A stretch of DNA of 64,000 bases, taken from the NCBI RefSeq assembly GCF_014192285.1, contig NZ_JACHXQ010000007.1:124001-188000 (forward strand), written 5' to 3'. This DNA comes from Halomonas fontilapidosi. Its GTDB lineage: Bacteria; Pseudomonadota; Gammaproteobacteria; Pseudomonadales; Halomonadaceae. A program made the position numbers and the translations under genes. Within the stretch, counting starts at the first letter, position 1, and each line of letters starts with the position of its first letter. The notes below the pieces were generated by a model. It did not search any database. It had not been told where the DNA came from and saw only the letters and a program-made list of their open reading frames with translations. This document shows positions 1 to 9,506 of the stretch, piece by piece.

Positions 1-1256
1 GCATGGGTGGTGAAGCCGCCGCTCTTCACCCGGGCGCCGGAATGATCGTAGATCTGCCAGTGGCCGCGGGCCATGTAATAGCGGCTGGCGAAGAGCACCT
101 GGCCGTCGAGTACGCCGATTCGCCAGTCGTACTCGGTCGGCAGCCACTCCTGGAGCAGCAGCAGGGCCGAGGTGGCGAACAGACGCTCGGCCTCGTGTTC
201 GAGCTGCTGTATGGATTCGACCTTGACGATGCCTCGTGAGAAGGCGCCGTCGGGAATCTTGAGGACCAGCGGAAAGCCCAGGTTGGCGATCTGTTCGTCG
301 AGCGGGCGGCGGTCGCCGCGCTTGAGCAGGATGCCTCTCGGCGCCGGCACGCCGCGCGCGCGCAGCAGGGCGTGCAGGTAGACCTTGTTGGTGCAGCGTA
401 GGATGTCGCGGGGCGCATCGATTACCACCAGCCCCTCGTGCTCCGCCCGCCGCGCCATGCGATAGGTGTGGTGGTCGAGGGCCGTGGTCTCACGGAGGAA
501 CAGGCCGTCGAATTCGGCGAGCCGACCGGCATCCTTGCGGGTGATCAGCGAGACATCGATGCCGAGCTTGCGTCCGGCGCGGATGAAGGCCTTCAGCGCC
601 CCGCGGTTGCTGGGCGGCAGGGCCTCCTGCGGGTCGATCAGGACCGCCAAGTCGAAGCGGTAGCGGCGCCGCGCCTTGGGGGTGCGCCAGACCTTGCGCG
701 AGTGGCGGTTGAGGGCCGTGGCGAACAGGTCCTGCTCCTCGCGCGCCAGGTCGCGCAGTCGCAGTGGCTTGAGACGCGCCAGGCGCCATACCTGGTGGCG
801 ACGCACCAGGCGTGCCTCGAGCAAGGGGCAGGGCAGACGCTCGAAGAGCCGTCGCGCCAGCGGTGCCAGGGCCGGCTCTCGGCACTCGCCGAACAGGACC
901 CGCAGCGTCAGCTGGTCGCCAGGCAACGAGCCTCGGCGGGCCAGGTCACCCAGCAGCGGGACCAGGCCATCCAGCTGCAGGTCGACCAGCGCCTTGCGCC
1001 CCAGGGCGTTGAGGGTCTCGACCGCGGGCAGGACTCGCTGTCCCCGCGCTTGCGCCAGTAGCGAGACATAGTAGCCCGTGCCAAGGTAGTCGAGTTCGCC
1101 GCACAGGTTGATCACGTGGGTGGTGCGATCCTGCTCCTCGCCGCTGCGGTGTTGTCGGTCCTGGGCGAGGAAGTCGTCGGCGGTGACCAGGTCTTCGGAG
1201 GGGTAGTAGGGTCGCCAATCTTCTGGTCGGTCGACGACGATGCGCAGCGGGCACAT
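1..1256 (-). CDS. RimK-like ATP-grasp protein (3' end cut by window edge)
   Basis: The frame is open from an ATG at 1254-1256 down to base 1, so the C-terminus lies outside the window. The N-terminus reads MCPLRIVVDRPEDWRPYYPS and belongs to the RimK-like N-terminal domain found ahead of an ATP-grasp ligase domain. Later stretches such as APRDILRCTNKVYLHALL and FPLVLKIPDGAFSRGIVKVE match the nucleotide-binding lobes of ATP-grasp enzymes that add an amino acid or peptide to a carboxylate. Family members are ATP-dependent ligases; the substrate of this subfamily is not established. It is divergent from a GNAT acetyltransferase, a neighbour commonly seen for this subfamily. No strong Shine-Dalgarno precedes the start, so the exact first codon is uncertain. 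Confidence 0.85.
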   Translation of the reverse strand, partial: MCPLRIVVDRPEDWRPYYPSEDLVTADDFLAQDRQHRSGEEQDRTTHVINLCGELDYLGTGYYVSLLAQARGQRVLPAVETLNALGRKALVDLQLDGLVPLLGDLARRGSLPGDQLTLRVLFGECREPALAPLARRLFERLPCPLLEARLVRRHQVWRLARLKPLRLRDLAREEQDLFATALNRHSRKVWRTPKARRRYRFDLAVLIDPQEALPPSNRGALKAFIRAGRKLGIDVSLITRKDAGRLAEFDGLFLRETTALDHHTYRMARRAEHEGLVVIDAPRDILRCTNKVYLHALLRARGVPAPRGILLKRGDRRPLDEQIANLGFPLVLKIPDGAFSRGIVKVESIQQLEHEAERLFATSALLLLQEWLPTEYDWRIGVLDGQVLFASRYYMARGHWQIYDHSGARVKSGGFTTH

Positions 1257-1424
1257 GGTTGGGGGTCCGATTGGGGCGGCGACGTGCCGCCGGAATGCGG
1301 CCAGCATGCGCCTGAGCCCGCGCCCGGACAAGCCGGAATTCGAGTGAAAAGATTTCATCTTCAACGCCGGTGACAGCGATATTGGCCATGATCACAATCG
1401 TCTCGAACTTGCTGGAGAGTCGCG

Positions 1425-1925
1425 ATGACCGCCACCCTGCGCCGTGCCCTCGGCCATGATCTGGATGCCCTCTACCGCCTGGAGCAGGTGGCCTTCAGCG
1501 GCGATCGCTTCAGTCGCCGCCAGCTATGGCATCTGCTCAACCGCGCGCATGCCCTGACGCTGGTAGTCGAGCAGCGGCCACCCGATGGCGGGCTTCCGAG
1601 GCTGCTGGGTTACGCTACCCTGCTGTTCCGTCGCGGCACCCGCCGTGCCCGGCTCTACTCCTTCTGCGTGCACCCCGATGCGCGCGGCAGCGGCCTGGGC
1701 CGGCGGCTGCTTGAGGCGTTGGAGGCCGAGGCGTTGACGCGTGATGTCGAGGTGCTGGGCCTCGAGGTACGCGTCGACAACCGCGTGGCGCTGGGACTCT
1801 ACCGGCGGATGGGGTTTCGCCCCGAGCGCTGGTTGAGCGACTACTACGAGGACGGCTGTGCGGGCTGGCAGATGGCCAAGCCGCTGGGCGTCGTTCAGGA
1901 GGCCGCGCGGGCACTTGAGGGCTGA
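1425..1925 (+). CDS. GNAT family N-acetyltransferase (RimI-like)
   Basis: This is a 166-residue single-domain acetyltransferase. The acetyl-CoA pyrophosphate loop is visible as CVHPDARGSGLGRRLL (residues 81-96), and the C-terminal GNAT strand/helix as RVDNRVALGLYRRMGF (116-131). It resembles RimI-type enzymes that acetylate protein or peptide N-termini. It is divergent from the RimK-like ATP-grasp gene, with about 170 bp between the starts. In related genomes a GNAT next to this ATP-grasp family is often fused to a C39 peptidase domain; that domain is absent here, since the protein ends soon after the GNAT fold. The acceptor is unknown. Confidence 0.85.
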   Translation: MTATLRRALGHDLDALYRLEQVAFSGDRFSRRQLWHLLNRAHALTLVVEQRPPDGGLPRLLGYATLLFRRGTRRARLYSFCVHPDARGSGLGRRLLEALEAEALTRDVEVLGLEVRVDNRVALGLYRRMGFRPERWLSDYYEDGCAGWQMAKPLGVVQEAARALEG

Positions 1926-1979
1926 TAGAATCATGCCTGAGCGTCTTCCTTTACCCGTCACCTTCTACCAGGATATTCC

Positions 1980-2465
1980 ATGCCCTCGTTCGACATCGTT
2001 TCCGAATTCGACAAGCACGAAGCCAGCAACGCCGTGGATCAGGCCAACCGGGAGATTCAGACCCGTTTCGATTTCAAGGGCGTGACCGCGAGCTTCGAGC
2101 TCAATGGCGAGACCGTCTCGCTGGAGGCCGAGGTCGACTTCCAGCTCAAGCAGATGCTCGACGTGTTGCGCAACAAGCTCATCGCGCGCGGCATCGATGC
2201 CCGCTGCATGGACGTCCAGGAACCGCAGCTCTCCGGGGTTCGGGCCCGCCAGGAGGTGATCCTCAAGCAGGGGCTCGACCAGAAGGAGGCCAAGGACGTC
2301 GTCAAGCGCATCAAGGAGAGCAAGCTGAAGGTCCAGGCCCAGATCCAGGGCGAGAAGGTCCGGGTCACCGGCAAGAAGCGTGACGATCTCCAGGCCGTCA
2401 TGGCCTTGCTGCGCGGGGAGGGCGGTCCGGATCTGCCGCTGCAGTTCGACAATTTCCGCGATTGA
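1980..2465 (+). CDS. yajQ: YajQ family nucleotide/c-di-GMP-binding protein
   Basis: The 161-residue protein begins [20 protein letters not shown] and contains [12 protein letters not shown] and the [14 protein letters not shown] region, all typical of the YajQ (DUF520) family, at the usual family length. Members bind nucleic acid or nucleotides, and a Xanthomonas homologue is a cyclic di-GMP effector; which role applies here cannot be read from sequence. AGGA lies 8 bases before the ATG. It follows the GNAT gene by about 55 bp and may be transcribed with it. Confidence 0.95.
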   Translation: MPSFDIVSEFDKHEASNAVDQANREIQTRFDFKGVTASFELNGETVSLEAEVDFQLKQMLDVLRNKLIARGIDARCMDVQEPQLSGVRARQEVILKQGLDQKEAKDVVKRIKESKLKVQAQIQGEKVRVTGKKRDDLQAVMALLRGEGGPDLPLQFDNFRD

Positions 2466-2588
2466 GCGTCGCCTTGGATTCCCTGATCCAGGTCAGTCCG
2501 ATGGCGTCCATAGCCGACTGCGATTGGCATTGCGTGGCAGAATGCTCTTCAATGTGAGTGATAACCGACTATCGGGAGTAAGCCCCTG

Positions 2589-2966
2589 ATGCCCGTCGTT
2601 CGTCGTGTCGCCTTCCTTGCCTTGGCCTGGGTCAGCTTCGGGCTGGGCGTAGTGGGTGCCTTCCTGCCGCTGCTGCCGACCACCTGCTTCATGCTGCTGG
2701 CGGTCTGGGCGGCTTCCAAGGGCTCGCCGCGTTTCGCCGCCTGGATCCGCGAACATCCGCGCTTTGGTCCTGCGGTGGTGGCCTGGGAGTGTGAACGGGC
2801 CATTCCCCGCCATGCCAAGTGGCTCGCCTCCGCCATGCTGATCGTCTCGATGCTGGTGCTGGCGCTTACCGTGAGCCTCTGGTGGCTAAAGCTGTCGCTT
2901 ATCGCCGGGTTATGCCTGGTCGGCGTCTGGATCCTGTCGCGCCCTGAGCCGGTCGTGGCGCGCTGA
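2589..2966 (+). CDS. DUF454 (YbaN-like) inner-membrane protein
   Basis: The 125-residue protein has an N-terminal hydrophobic hairpin (about residues 5-40, containing GVVGAFLPLLPTTCFMLLA) and a second pair of membrane segments near residues 78-118. The LPLLPTTCF motif followed by an SPRFAAWI stretch is characteristic of DUF454/YbaN. The function of the family is unknown. A GGGAG sequence precedes the ATG. It lies between yajQ and pepN on the same strand, with separate spacing to each. Confidence 0.85.
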   Translation: MPVVRRVAFLALAWVSFGLGVVGAFLPLLPTTCFMLLAVWAASKGSPRFAAWIREHPRFGPAVVAWECERAIPRHAKWLASAMLIVSMLVLALTVSLWWLKLSLIAGLCLVGVWILSRPEPVVAR

Positions 2967-3050
2967 TCGCGACGACGCATCGCATTGCTTTGAGCTACTG
3001 GCGCGGGGCGCCGTACAATGGATGGCAATCACCGACAGGAGCCATCCTTG

Positions 3051-5687
3051 ATGTCCGAACCGCAGCCGATCTATCTGAGTGACTATCGCCCTCCCGCCTA
3101 CCGTGTCACTCGCACCGAACTGACCTTTGATCTCGACCCGAGCGCGACCCGAGTGAAGGCGCGCCTGCACCTCGAGCGTCATCCGGATCGTGAGGCAGAA
3201 AGCCCCCTGGAGCTCGACGGCGAGCAGCTTGCGCTCAAGGCCATCGCCATCGATGGCCAGCCGCTGGCGCCGGGCGAGTACGAGGTCGGTGAGGCCGGCT
3301 TGGTCGTGCATCGGGTGCCGGCAGCCTTCCTGCTCGACACCGAGGTCGAGATCGCCCCCGACGCCAACACGGCGCTGTCGGGGCTCTATCGCTCCAGCGG
3401 CATGTTCTGCACCCAGTGCGAGGCCGAGGGCTTCCGCCGCATCACCTTCTATCCCGATCGTCCCGACGTCATGGCGACCTTCTCTACCACGCTGATCGGA
3501 CGCGCGGAGCAGGAGCCGGTATTGCTCTCCAACGGCAATCCGGTGGAGCGCGGCGAGCTTCCCGACGGCCGTCACTTCGTCACCTGGGAAGACCCTCATC
3601 CCAAGCCCAGCTACCTCTTCGCGCTGGTGGCCGGGGACCTGAAGAACGTCGAGGATAGCTTCACCACCATGAGTGGGCGCGACGTCACGCTGCAGATCTG
3701 GGTCGAGGAAGAGAACCTGGACAAGACCGAACATGCCATGGCCTCGCTCAAGCGCGCCATGCGCTGGGACGAGGAAGCCTACGGGCGCGAGTACGACCTG
3801 GATCGCTTCATGATCGTGGCGGTCAACGACTTCAACATGGGGGCCATGGAAAACAAGGGGCTCAACATCTTCAACTCGGCCGCGGTGCTGACCCATCCGC
3901 AGACCGCTACCGACGCGGCCTTTCAGCGCGTCGAGGGGATTGTCGCCCACGAGTACTTTCACAACTGGTCCGGCAATCGGGTCACCTGCCGCGACTGGTT
4001 CCAACTCTCCCTGAAGGAAGGCTTCACGGTATTTCGTGACCAGTGCTTCACGGCGGATATCAACTCGGCGCCCGTCAAGCGCATCGAGGATGTTTCCTTC
4101 TTCCGCACCGCCCAGTTCGCTGAGGACGCCGGCCCCACGGCCCACCCGGTGCGACCCGACCACTACATCGAGATCGGCAACTTCTACACCCTGACGATCT
4201 ACGAGAAGGGCGCCGAGATCGTGCGCATGCTCTCGAACCTGGTGGGGCAGGAGGCCTTTCGCCGCGGCAGCGATCTCTACTTCGCGCGCTTCGATGGCCA
4301 GGCGGTGACCATCGAAGACTTCGTGGACTGCATGGCCGAAGCCTCGGGCCAGGACCTTTCGCAGTTCATGCGCTGGTACGCCCAGGCGGGAACCCCGGAG
4401 ATCGATGCCCACGGCGAGTACGATTACGCCAACGCCGAGTATCGTCTGATCCTGCGCCAGCGGACGCCGGCGACACCGGGGCAGCCGGATAAGCAGCCCC
4501 TGCATATCCCGGTGCGCCTGGGCCTGGTGGGCACCAAGTCCGGTCGTGATCTGCCGCTGACCCTAGAGGGTGAGAGCCTGGGCAGCGATACGGTGATTCA
4601 CCTGCGCGAGGAAGAGCAGGAGTTTCTCTTCACCGATGTCAGCGAGGCCCCCGTACCGTCGTTGCTGCGCGGCTTCTCGGCGCCGGTCAAGCTGCACTTT
4701 CCCTTTAGCCGCGAGGATCTGGCCTTCCTTCAGGCCCATGATTCCGACGGCTTCAATCGCTGGGATGCCGGGCAGCGCCTTGCCCTGTTGGCCCTGGACG
4801 ACCTGATCGCAGCCCACCGCAACGGCGTCGAGAAGGTGATGGATGCGCGAGTGGTCGAGGCGTTTCGCGCGCTGCTGGCGGCGGATATCGACGACAAGGC
4901 GGTGCTGGCCCAGATGCTGACGCTGCCCTCCGAGGCCTATATCGCCGAGCAGCAGCCGCTGGTCGACGTGGATGCCATTCATGCCGCTCGCACCTTCGTC
5001 AAGCAGAGCCTGGCCCTGGCGCTGCGTGATGACTTCCTGCGCCTCTACGAGGAGAACCGCCTCGATGCCCCCTATGCGCCGGAACCCGAGCAGATCGCCG
5101 CACGCAGCTTGAAGAACGTGGCGCTCTCCTACCTCATGGCCATCGAGGACGAGACAGGCCTGGAGCTTGCCCGCGCGCAGTTCGAGGCCGACGACAACAT
5201 GACCGATGTGCGCCATGCGCTGACCCTGATGGTGCACGGCTCGCGCGGTGATATTGCCGACCCGGCGCTCAAGGTCTTCGGCGAGAAGTGGGCCCACGAC
5301 CCGCTGGTGATGGATCAGTGGTTCGCCATCCAGGTGACCCGTCCGCAGCCGGACGTGCTTGACCGCGTCGCCTTCCTGATGGAGCACCCGGCCTTCTCGT
5401 TGAAGAACCCCAACAAGGTGCGGGCGCTGATCGGCACCTTCGCCAATCAGAACCCGGTGAATTTCCACCGTATTGACGGGTCAGGCTATCGCCTGCTGGC
5501 CGATACCGTGATCGAGCTCAACCGCCTCAATCCGGAGATCGCTGCTCGTCTGGTCACTCCCTTGACGCGCTGGGCGCGCTTCGACGAGACGCGCCAGGAG
5601 CTGATGAAGGCTGAGCTCGAGCGTATCCGTGCCGAGGAGGATCTCTCGCCGAACGTGTATGAGGTCGTCGAGAAGGCCCTCGCCTGA
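3051..5687 (+). CDS. pepN: Aminopeptidase N (M1 zinc metallopeptidase)
   Basis: This 878-residue enzyme removes N-terminal amino acids from peptides in the cytoplasm. The exopeptidase motif GAMEN occurs near residue 264. The zinc site is H300-E301-x-x-H304 (HEYFHNW) with the third ligand at E323 (SLKEG), almost the same numbering as Escherichia coli PepN. The long C-terminal helical domain is present, so the protein is full length. The ATG at 3051 was chosen over an in-frame ATG 33 bases upstream because GACAGGAG lies just before it. A strong hairpin follows the gene. Confidence 0.97.
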   Translation: MSEPQPIYLSDYRPPAYRVTRTELTFDLDPSATRVKARLHLERHPDREAESPLELDGEQLALKAIAIDGQPLAPGEYEVGEAGLVVHRVPAAFLLDTEVEIAPDANTALSGLYRSSGMFCTQCEAEGFRRITFYPDRPDVMATFSTTLIGRAEQEPVLLSNGNPVERGELPDGRHFVTWEDPHPKPSYLFALVAGDLKNVEDSFTTMSGRDVTLQIWVEEENLDKTEHAMASLKRAMRWDEEAYGREYDLDRFMIVAVNDFNMGAMENKGLNIFNSAAVLTHPQTATDAAFQRVEGIVAHEYFHNWSGNRVTCRDWFQLSLKEGFTVFRDQCFTADINSAPVKRIEDVSFFRTAQFAEDAGPTAHPVRPDHYIEIGNFYTLTIYEKGAEIVRMLSNLVGQEAFRRGSDLYFARFDGQAVTIEDFVDCMAEASGQDLSQFMRWYAQAGTPEIDAHGEYDYANAEYRLILRQRTPATPGQPDKQPLHIPVRLGLVGTKSGRDLPLTLEGESLGSDTVIHLREEEQEFLFTDVSEAPVPSLLRGFSAPVKLHFPFSREDLAFLQAHDSDGFNRWDAGQRLALLALDDLIAAHRNGVEKVMDARVVEAFRALLAADIDDKAVLAQMLTLPSEAYIAEQQPLVDVDAIHAARTFVKQSLALALRDDFLRLYEENRLDAPYAPEPEQIAARSLKNVALSYLMAIEDETGLELARAQFEADDNMTDVRHALTLMVHGSRGDIADPALKVFGEKWAHDPLVMDQWFAIQVTRPQPDVLDRVAFLMEHPAFSLKNPNKVRALIGTFANQNPVNFHRIDGSGYRLLADTVIELNRLNPEIAARLVTPLTRWARFDETRQELMKAELERIRAEEDLSPNVYEVVEKALA

Positions 5688-5707
5688 GAAAGGGCGATAG
5701 CCTGCCC

Positions 5708-5747
5708 GACCGCAAGGCGCCGCCTCAATGGGCGGCGCCTTGCGGTC
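5708..5747. terminator. 17-bp perfect hairpin between pepN and the small membrane gene
   Basis: Bases 5708-5724 pair perfectly with 5731-5747 around a 6-base loop. It lies 20 bases after the pepN stop and just before the stop of the convergent gene, so it can terminate both. No T-run follows. Confidence 0.75.
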
Positions 5748-5762
5748 AGTGAGCGGCGACGC

Positions 5763-6050
5763 TCATCGGATCAGCCAGCTGAGCACGGTCACCCCCAGCA
5801 GCCACCAGATCAGGGTGGCGACGAAGGCGCGACGCATCAGGGCGGCCAACCCCTTCCACAGCAACCACAGGCCGACCACCAGCACGACCAGGTTGATCAG
5901 GGTCAGCGGAATGCCCAGCGACTCGGAAAGGCCCTGCATGAAGCTGCGCGCGGCGCCACCGATATTGGCAAAGAAGCCGGTCAGGCCATCGACGATAAAG
6001 CGGATGAATTCCCCGAAGGCGGAGCCGATAAAGGCGAAGGCGTCGTCCAT
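5763..6050 (-). CDS. Small membrane protein of unknown function
   Basis: The frame encodes 95 residues from the ATG at 6050, or 113 from an alternative ATG at 6104. The sequence starts MDDAFAFIGSAFGEFIRFI and has a hydrophobic, glycine-rich first half. Two clear membrane segments follow, LINLVVLVVGLWLLWKGLAA and AFVATLIWWLLGVTVLSWLI. The regular hydrophobic pattern makes this frame more credible than the overlapping arginine-rich frame on the same strand. I do not recognise the family. It is convergent with pepN and downstream of the antiporter gene on the same strand. Neither start has a convincing ribosome binding site. Confidence 0.6.
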   Translation of the reverse strand: MDDAFAFIGSAFGEFIRFIVDGLTGFFANIGGAARSFMQGLSESLGIPLTLINLVVLVVGLWLLWKGLAALMRRAFVATLIWWLLGVTVLSWLIR

Positions 6051-6181
6051 GGGTGGCGAGTTCCAGTCTGAGAGCGAACGGTCGTGTTGGAGCCCCTGCG
6101 GCATGCTTCATGCTTGAGGGGATGGGCGGGGGTATCTCCGGTACCGAGTATCGCGAGAAGGGCCACGGCGAGGCAAGTCAT

Positions 6182-7780
6182 TCACCCCAGTTGACTGGCG
6201 CGGGAAACGATCCCGGCCTCTTCGGCGGCGCTGTCCGCCAGCGCTCGGCCCGCCTCGTCGTAGACGTGGAAGACGGCATTGGCACCCAGCTCACGGATTG
6301 GCTCGATCTCCTCGGGGTATTCCACCACGGCGGTGATACGACCGGGAAACTTCCTGGAGCGCAGCTGCTTTAACGCGAAGAGGTTGCCGGCATGGTGGGG
6401 CATGGCGAGTACCACCATCTTGACGCCGGTGGACATCAGTAGCTTGTCCCAGAAGTCCGAGTCGACGGCATCGCCCTCGAGGATATTGAAGCCCCGTGCC
6501 CCCAGCTTCTTGACGCTCTGTGGGTTGCTGTCGATGCCCAGTACGCGAAGGCCATACTCCTTCTGCAGCCGACGATAGACGCTGCGGCCGATACGGCCCA
6601 TGCCCAGCACGACGGCCTCGGCGCTGCCTACCTCGATCGGGCGGTCACTCGGCGATAACTCTTCAATGTCGATCGGCGGGAGGCGGGGTTCAAGCCAGCG
6701 ATAGACCCGCTCGCTAAAGCCGTTGAGTACCGACGAGAAGCCGAAACTCAGTGCCACCGCCAGTGAAATGACCACCAGCCACTCAGCCGTGAGCCATCCG
6801 CTGGAGACCGCGATAGCGCTCACGATAAGACCGAACTCCGAGTAGTTGGTCAGGCTGAGGGTGGCCAGCAGCGAGGTGCGGTGCCGCATCCGGAAACGCA
6901 TGAAGACGAGCTGGTAGGCCAGGCTCTTGATCGGCAGGATCAGTACCAGCAGCATGGCGATTCCCAGCATCTCGATGCTGGGCATTGCCGTCAGCCCGAT
7001 ACTCAGGAAGAAGCCCACCAGCAGCAGTTCCTTGAGGCTGAACATCGAGCGTGCCAGGGTCTGCGCCGCCGGATGGGGGGCCAGCAATAGCCCGATGATC
7101 AGGGCTCCCAGGTCCCCCTTCACGCCGACCGCTTCGAACAGCGCGTAGCCCAGCACCAGCGCCAGCAGCACGCCGAACAGCATCTGCATCTCGCCGTGGC
7201 CAAGCCGGTCGAGCAGGGCACGCAGGGCTGGCGCCAGGGGAATCAGCAGCAACAGGCCCAAGGCCCAGGGGATGGGTAATTTCCCGGTTGAGGCGGTGAT
7301 GAAAATGACCGCAAAGATGTCCTGCATGATCAGCACGCCGATGGCCAGGCGACCATAGGCGGTCTGGGTCTCGCTGCGCTTCTCCAGAACCTTGACCACA
7401 AAGACGGTACTGGAAAACGATAGCGCAAAGCCGAGCAGGCCCAGCGTTTGCCAGCCCGCGCCCTCCAGCAACCCCAGGCCCAGCCACTTGAGCAGCGAGA
7501 GCAATGCCACCATCAGCAGCGTCGAGGTCAGCATGTGCAGGGAGGCACCTCCCCATACGTCTCCCCGGAGCAGGGTGCGCACATCGAGTTTCAACCCGAT
7601 GGTGAATAGCAACAAGGTCACGCCGATGTCGGAGATCACCCCGAGTAGCGGTGTTACATGGAAGCCCAGGGCGTTGAGCACAAAGCCGCCAACCAGAAAG
7701 CCCACCATGGGGGGCAGACGCAGCACCATGGCGACCAGGCCGCCCAGAAAGGCGGCAAGCAGAAAAGCCGGTTCGATCAT
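6182..7780 (-). CDS. KefB/YbaL-type CPA2 cation:proton antiporter with RCK domain
   Basis: The 532-residue protein combines about twelve membrane helices (residues 1-375) of the Na+/H+ exchanger fold with a C-terminal TrkA-N/RCK domain. The Rossmann motif VVLGMGRIGRSVYRRL sits near residue 390, followed by GIDSNP about 20 residues later for adenine-ribose binding. Such proteins exchange K+ or Na+ for protons at the inner membrane under nucleotide control, which suits a salt-adapted cell. The ATG at 7780 is preceded by GGGAG with a 5-base gap. An in-frame GTG two codons upstream is less likely. The C-terminal TrkA-C domain appears short or absent. Confidence 0.88.
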   Translation of the reverse strand: MIEPAFLLAAFLGGLVAMVLRLPPMVGFLVGGFVLNALGFHVTPLLGVISDIGVTLLLFTIGLKLDVRTLLRGDVWGGASLHMLTSTLLMVALLSLLKWLGLGLLEGAGWQTLGLLGFALSFSSTVFVVKVLEKRSETQTAYGRLAIGVLIMQDIFAVIFITASTGKLPIPWALGLLLLIPLAPALRALLDRLGHGEMQMLFGVLLALVLGYALFEAVGVKGDLGALIIGLLLAPHPAAQTLARSMFSLKELLLVGFFLSIGLTAMPSIEMLGIAMLLVLILPIKSLAYQLVFMRFRMRHRTSLLATLSLTNYSEFGLIVSAIAVSSGWLTAEWLVVISLAVALSFGFSSVLNGFSERVYRWLEPRLPPIDIEELSPSDRPIEVGSAEAVVLGMGRIGRSVYRRLQKEYGLRVLGIDSNPQSVKKLGARGFNILEGDAVDSDFWDKLLMSTGVKMVVLAMPHHAGNLFALKQLRSRKFPGRITAVVEYPEEIEPIRELGANAVFHVYDEAGRALADSAAEEAGIVSRASQLG

Positions 7781-7923
7781 GCACACTCCCTGTTCGGCAC
7801 GCGTCGACGAGACAGATAGTGTAGGGAAGTCGTAAGGTGATTGGCATTGAAGATTGGGCGTATGCCGTTATCCATTGACGGTCCCAGGGTCGGGACAGGA
7901 CGAAGCGGGCGAGAGGAGCGTGA

Positions 7924-8826
7924 ATGGCCAGGCTGATCCTCAATGGTAAATCGGCGCAGCTGCCGTCGGTGAGAGAGGCCGTCTTGGCATGCCGCGAGTG
8001 CGGGAACGAGATCGAGGTTCGCGTCACCTGGGAGCGAGGCGATGCCGCCCGCCTGGCGGAACAGGCCGGGCACGACGGAGTCGAGCGAGTGATCGCCGGG
8101 GGTGGGGATGGCACGGTCAACGAGGTGGTCAATGGCCTGATGGGGCTGACGCCCGAGCGGCGCCCCGGGCTGGGGATCCTGCCGCTGGGCAGCGCCAACG
8201 ACCTGGCCACCTCGCTGGGCCTGCCGCTGGAGAGTGAGCCGGCGCTGGCCTCGGCTCTGGATCTCCCGCTGAGGCGTATCGACGTGCCGCGAGTCGACGA
8301 CTGGCACTTCCTCAACATGGCTACCTGCGGGTTCGGCGCCGAGATCTCGTCCGCCACGCCCAAGACCCTCAAGCGGCTGCTTGGCGGCGGCGCCTACTCG
8401 CTGATCGGCGCCGTCAAGGCATGGAACTTCCAGCTCTACCCCGGGGTGCTTCACTGGGAGGGGGGTGAGCGTCGCGTCGAGGTCTTCATGTTGGCCATCG
8501 GCAACGGACGTCAGTCGGGCGGTGGCCAGGCGCTGACGCCACAGGCCACCCTCGATGATGGCCTGCTCGATGTGCTGCTGCTGCACGATGTTGCCTCCGT
8601 GGCGGGGCTTCGCGCGATGCGCCGTGAGCTTGCGACGCGCCCTGCTCGGGGCCACTACGTTGATGTCTTCCGCACCGAGGGCCTCGCCTTCGAGGCAGAG
8701 GAGAGGCTACCGGTGACCCTGGATGGTGAACCCTTGCATCGGCACGGGTTGCAGGTGGGCATCAGCCCCGGCGCCCTGATGCTGGCGGCGCCGCGGGATT
8801 GCGCGCTTTTCTCGCGCCCGCCATGA
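7924..8826 (+). CDS. YegS/DAG-kinase-like lipid kinase
   Basis: The 300-residue protein carries the diacylglycerol kinase catalytic motif AGGGDGTVNEVVNGL at about residues 58-72, plus GILPLGSANDLA, the second glycine-rich nucleotide loop. Length and architecture match the YegS family, which phosphorylates lipids such as phosphatidylglycerol or diacylglycerol with ATP at the cytoplasmic face. GAGAGGAG lies directly before the ATG. It is divergent from the antiporter gene across about 140 bp, which must hold both promoters. The lipid substrate cannot be deduced. Confidence 0.88.
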   Translation: MARLILNGKSAQLPSVREAVLACRECGNEIEVRVTWERGDAARLAEQAGHDGVERVIAGGGDGTVNEVVNGLMGLTPERRPGLGILPLGSANDLATSLGLPLESEPALASALDLPLRRIDVPRVDDWHFLNMATCGFGAEISSATPKTLKRLLGGGAYSLIGAVKAWNFQLYPGVLHWEGGERRVEVFMLAIGNGRQSGGGQALTPQATLDDGLLDVLLLHDVASVAGLRAMRRELATRPARGHYVDVFRTEGLAFEAEERLPVTLDGEPLHRHGLQVGISPGALMLAAPRDCALFSRPP

Positions 8827-8899
8827 GGCAAGGGGGCGCGGTCAGACCTAAGGTTAACGGCAGCGAACTCTTCCCCTATCGACAAGGAATCACCACACC

Positions 8900-9496
8900 A
8901 TGGACCTCTCGCTGATCATTCCCCTCGTGTTGCTGGGCGCCCTGCTGGTCTACGGCGTCTCTATCTACAATCGCTTGGTGACGCTGAAGAATCGCTTCCA
9001 GAATGCCTTCGCCCAGATCGAGGTTCAGCTCAAGCGTCGCCATGACCTGATTCCCAATCTGGTCGAGACCGCGCGGGCCTACATGAGTCACGAACGCGAG
9101 ACCCTGCAGGCGGTGACCGAGGCGCGCAATGCCGCGGAGGTCGGCCTGCAGCGGGCAGCAGCGCATCCCGGCGAGCCTGGCGCCATGGCCGAGCTGGCTG
9201 GCGCCGAAGGCGCACTGGGTTCGGCCCTCGGGCGCCTCAACGTGGTCATGGAGGCCTACCCCGATCTCAAGGCCTCCGACAACATGCAGCAACTCTCCGA
9301 GACCCTCACCAGTACCGAGAACCGCGTGGCGTTCGCCCGTCAGGCCTTCAACGATGCGGTGATGCAGTACAACACCTACCGGCAGAGCTTTCCGCCCGTG
9401 CTGCTGGCCGGCTCCTTCGGCCACAAGCAGGATGCGGCCCTGCTGGAATTTGCCGACAGCGCCGAGATCCAGACGGCGCCTCGGGTGAGCTTCTGA
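8900..9496 (+). CDS. LemA family protein
   Basis: The 198-residue protein has one N-terminal membrane helix (residues 1-22) followed by the LemA signature YNRLVTLKNRFQNAFAQIEV and QLKRRHDLIPNLVET. The rest is helical. LemA proteins are anchored at the membrane with a helical domain exposed; their biochemical role is poorly defined, but they are often found beside membrane metalloproteases. Here the stop is 10 bases before an M48 protease gene, so the two are almost certainly cotranscribed. Confidence 0.92.
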   Translation: MDLSLIIPLVLLGALLVYGVSIYNRLVTLKNRFQNAFAQIEVQLKRRHDLIPNLVETARAYMSHERETLQAVTEARNAAEVGLQRAAAHPGEPGAMAELAGAEGALGSALGRLNVVMEAYPDLKASDNMQQLSETLTSTENRVAFARQAFNDAVMQYNTYRQSFPPVLLAGSFGHKQDAALLEFADSAEIQTAPRVSF

Positions 9497-9506
9497 GCCG
9501 GCCCGC

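Noticed and set aside
2910..4505. 531-codon frame on the minus strand inside pepN
   Set aside because: Antisense shadow of a gene with intact catalytic motifs; no recognisable domain.
5746..6111. Arginine-rich 121-codon frame overlapping the small membrane gene
   Set aside because: The overlapping frame 5763-6050 has a coherent membrane-protein pattern; this one has typical shadow composition.
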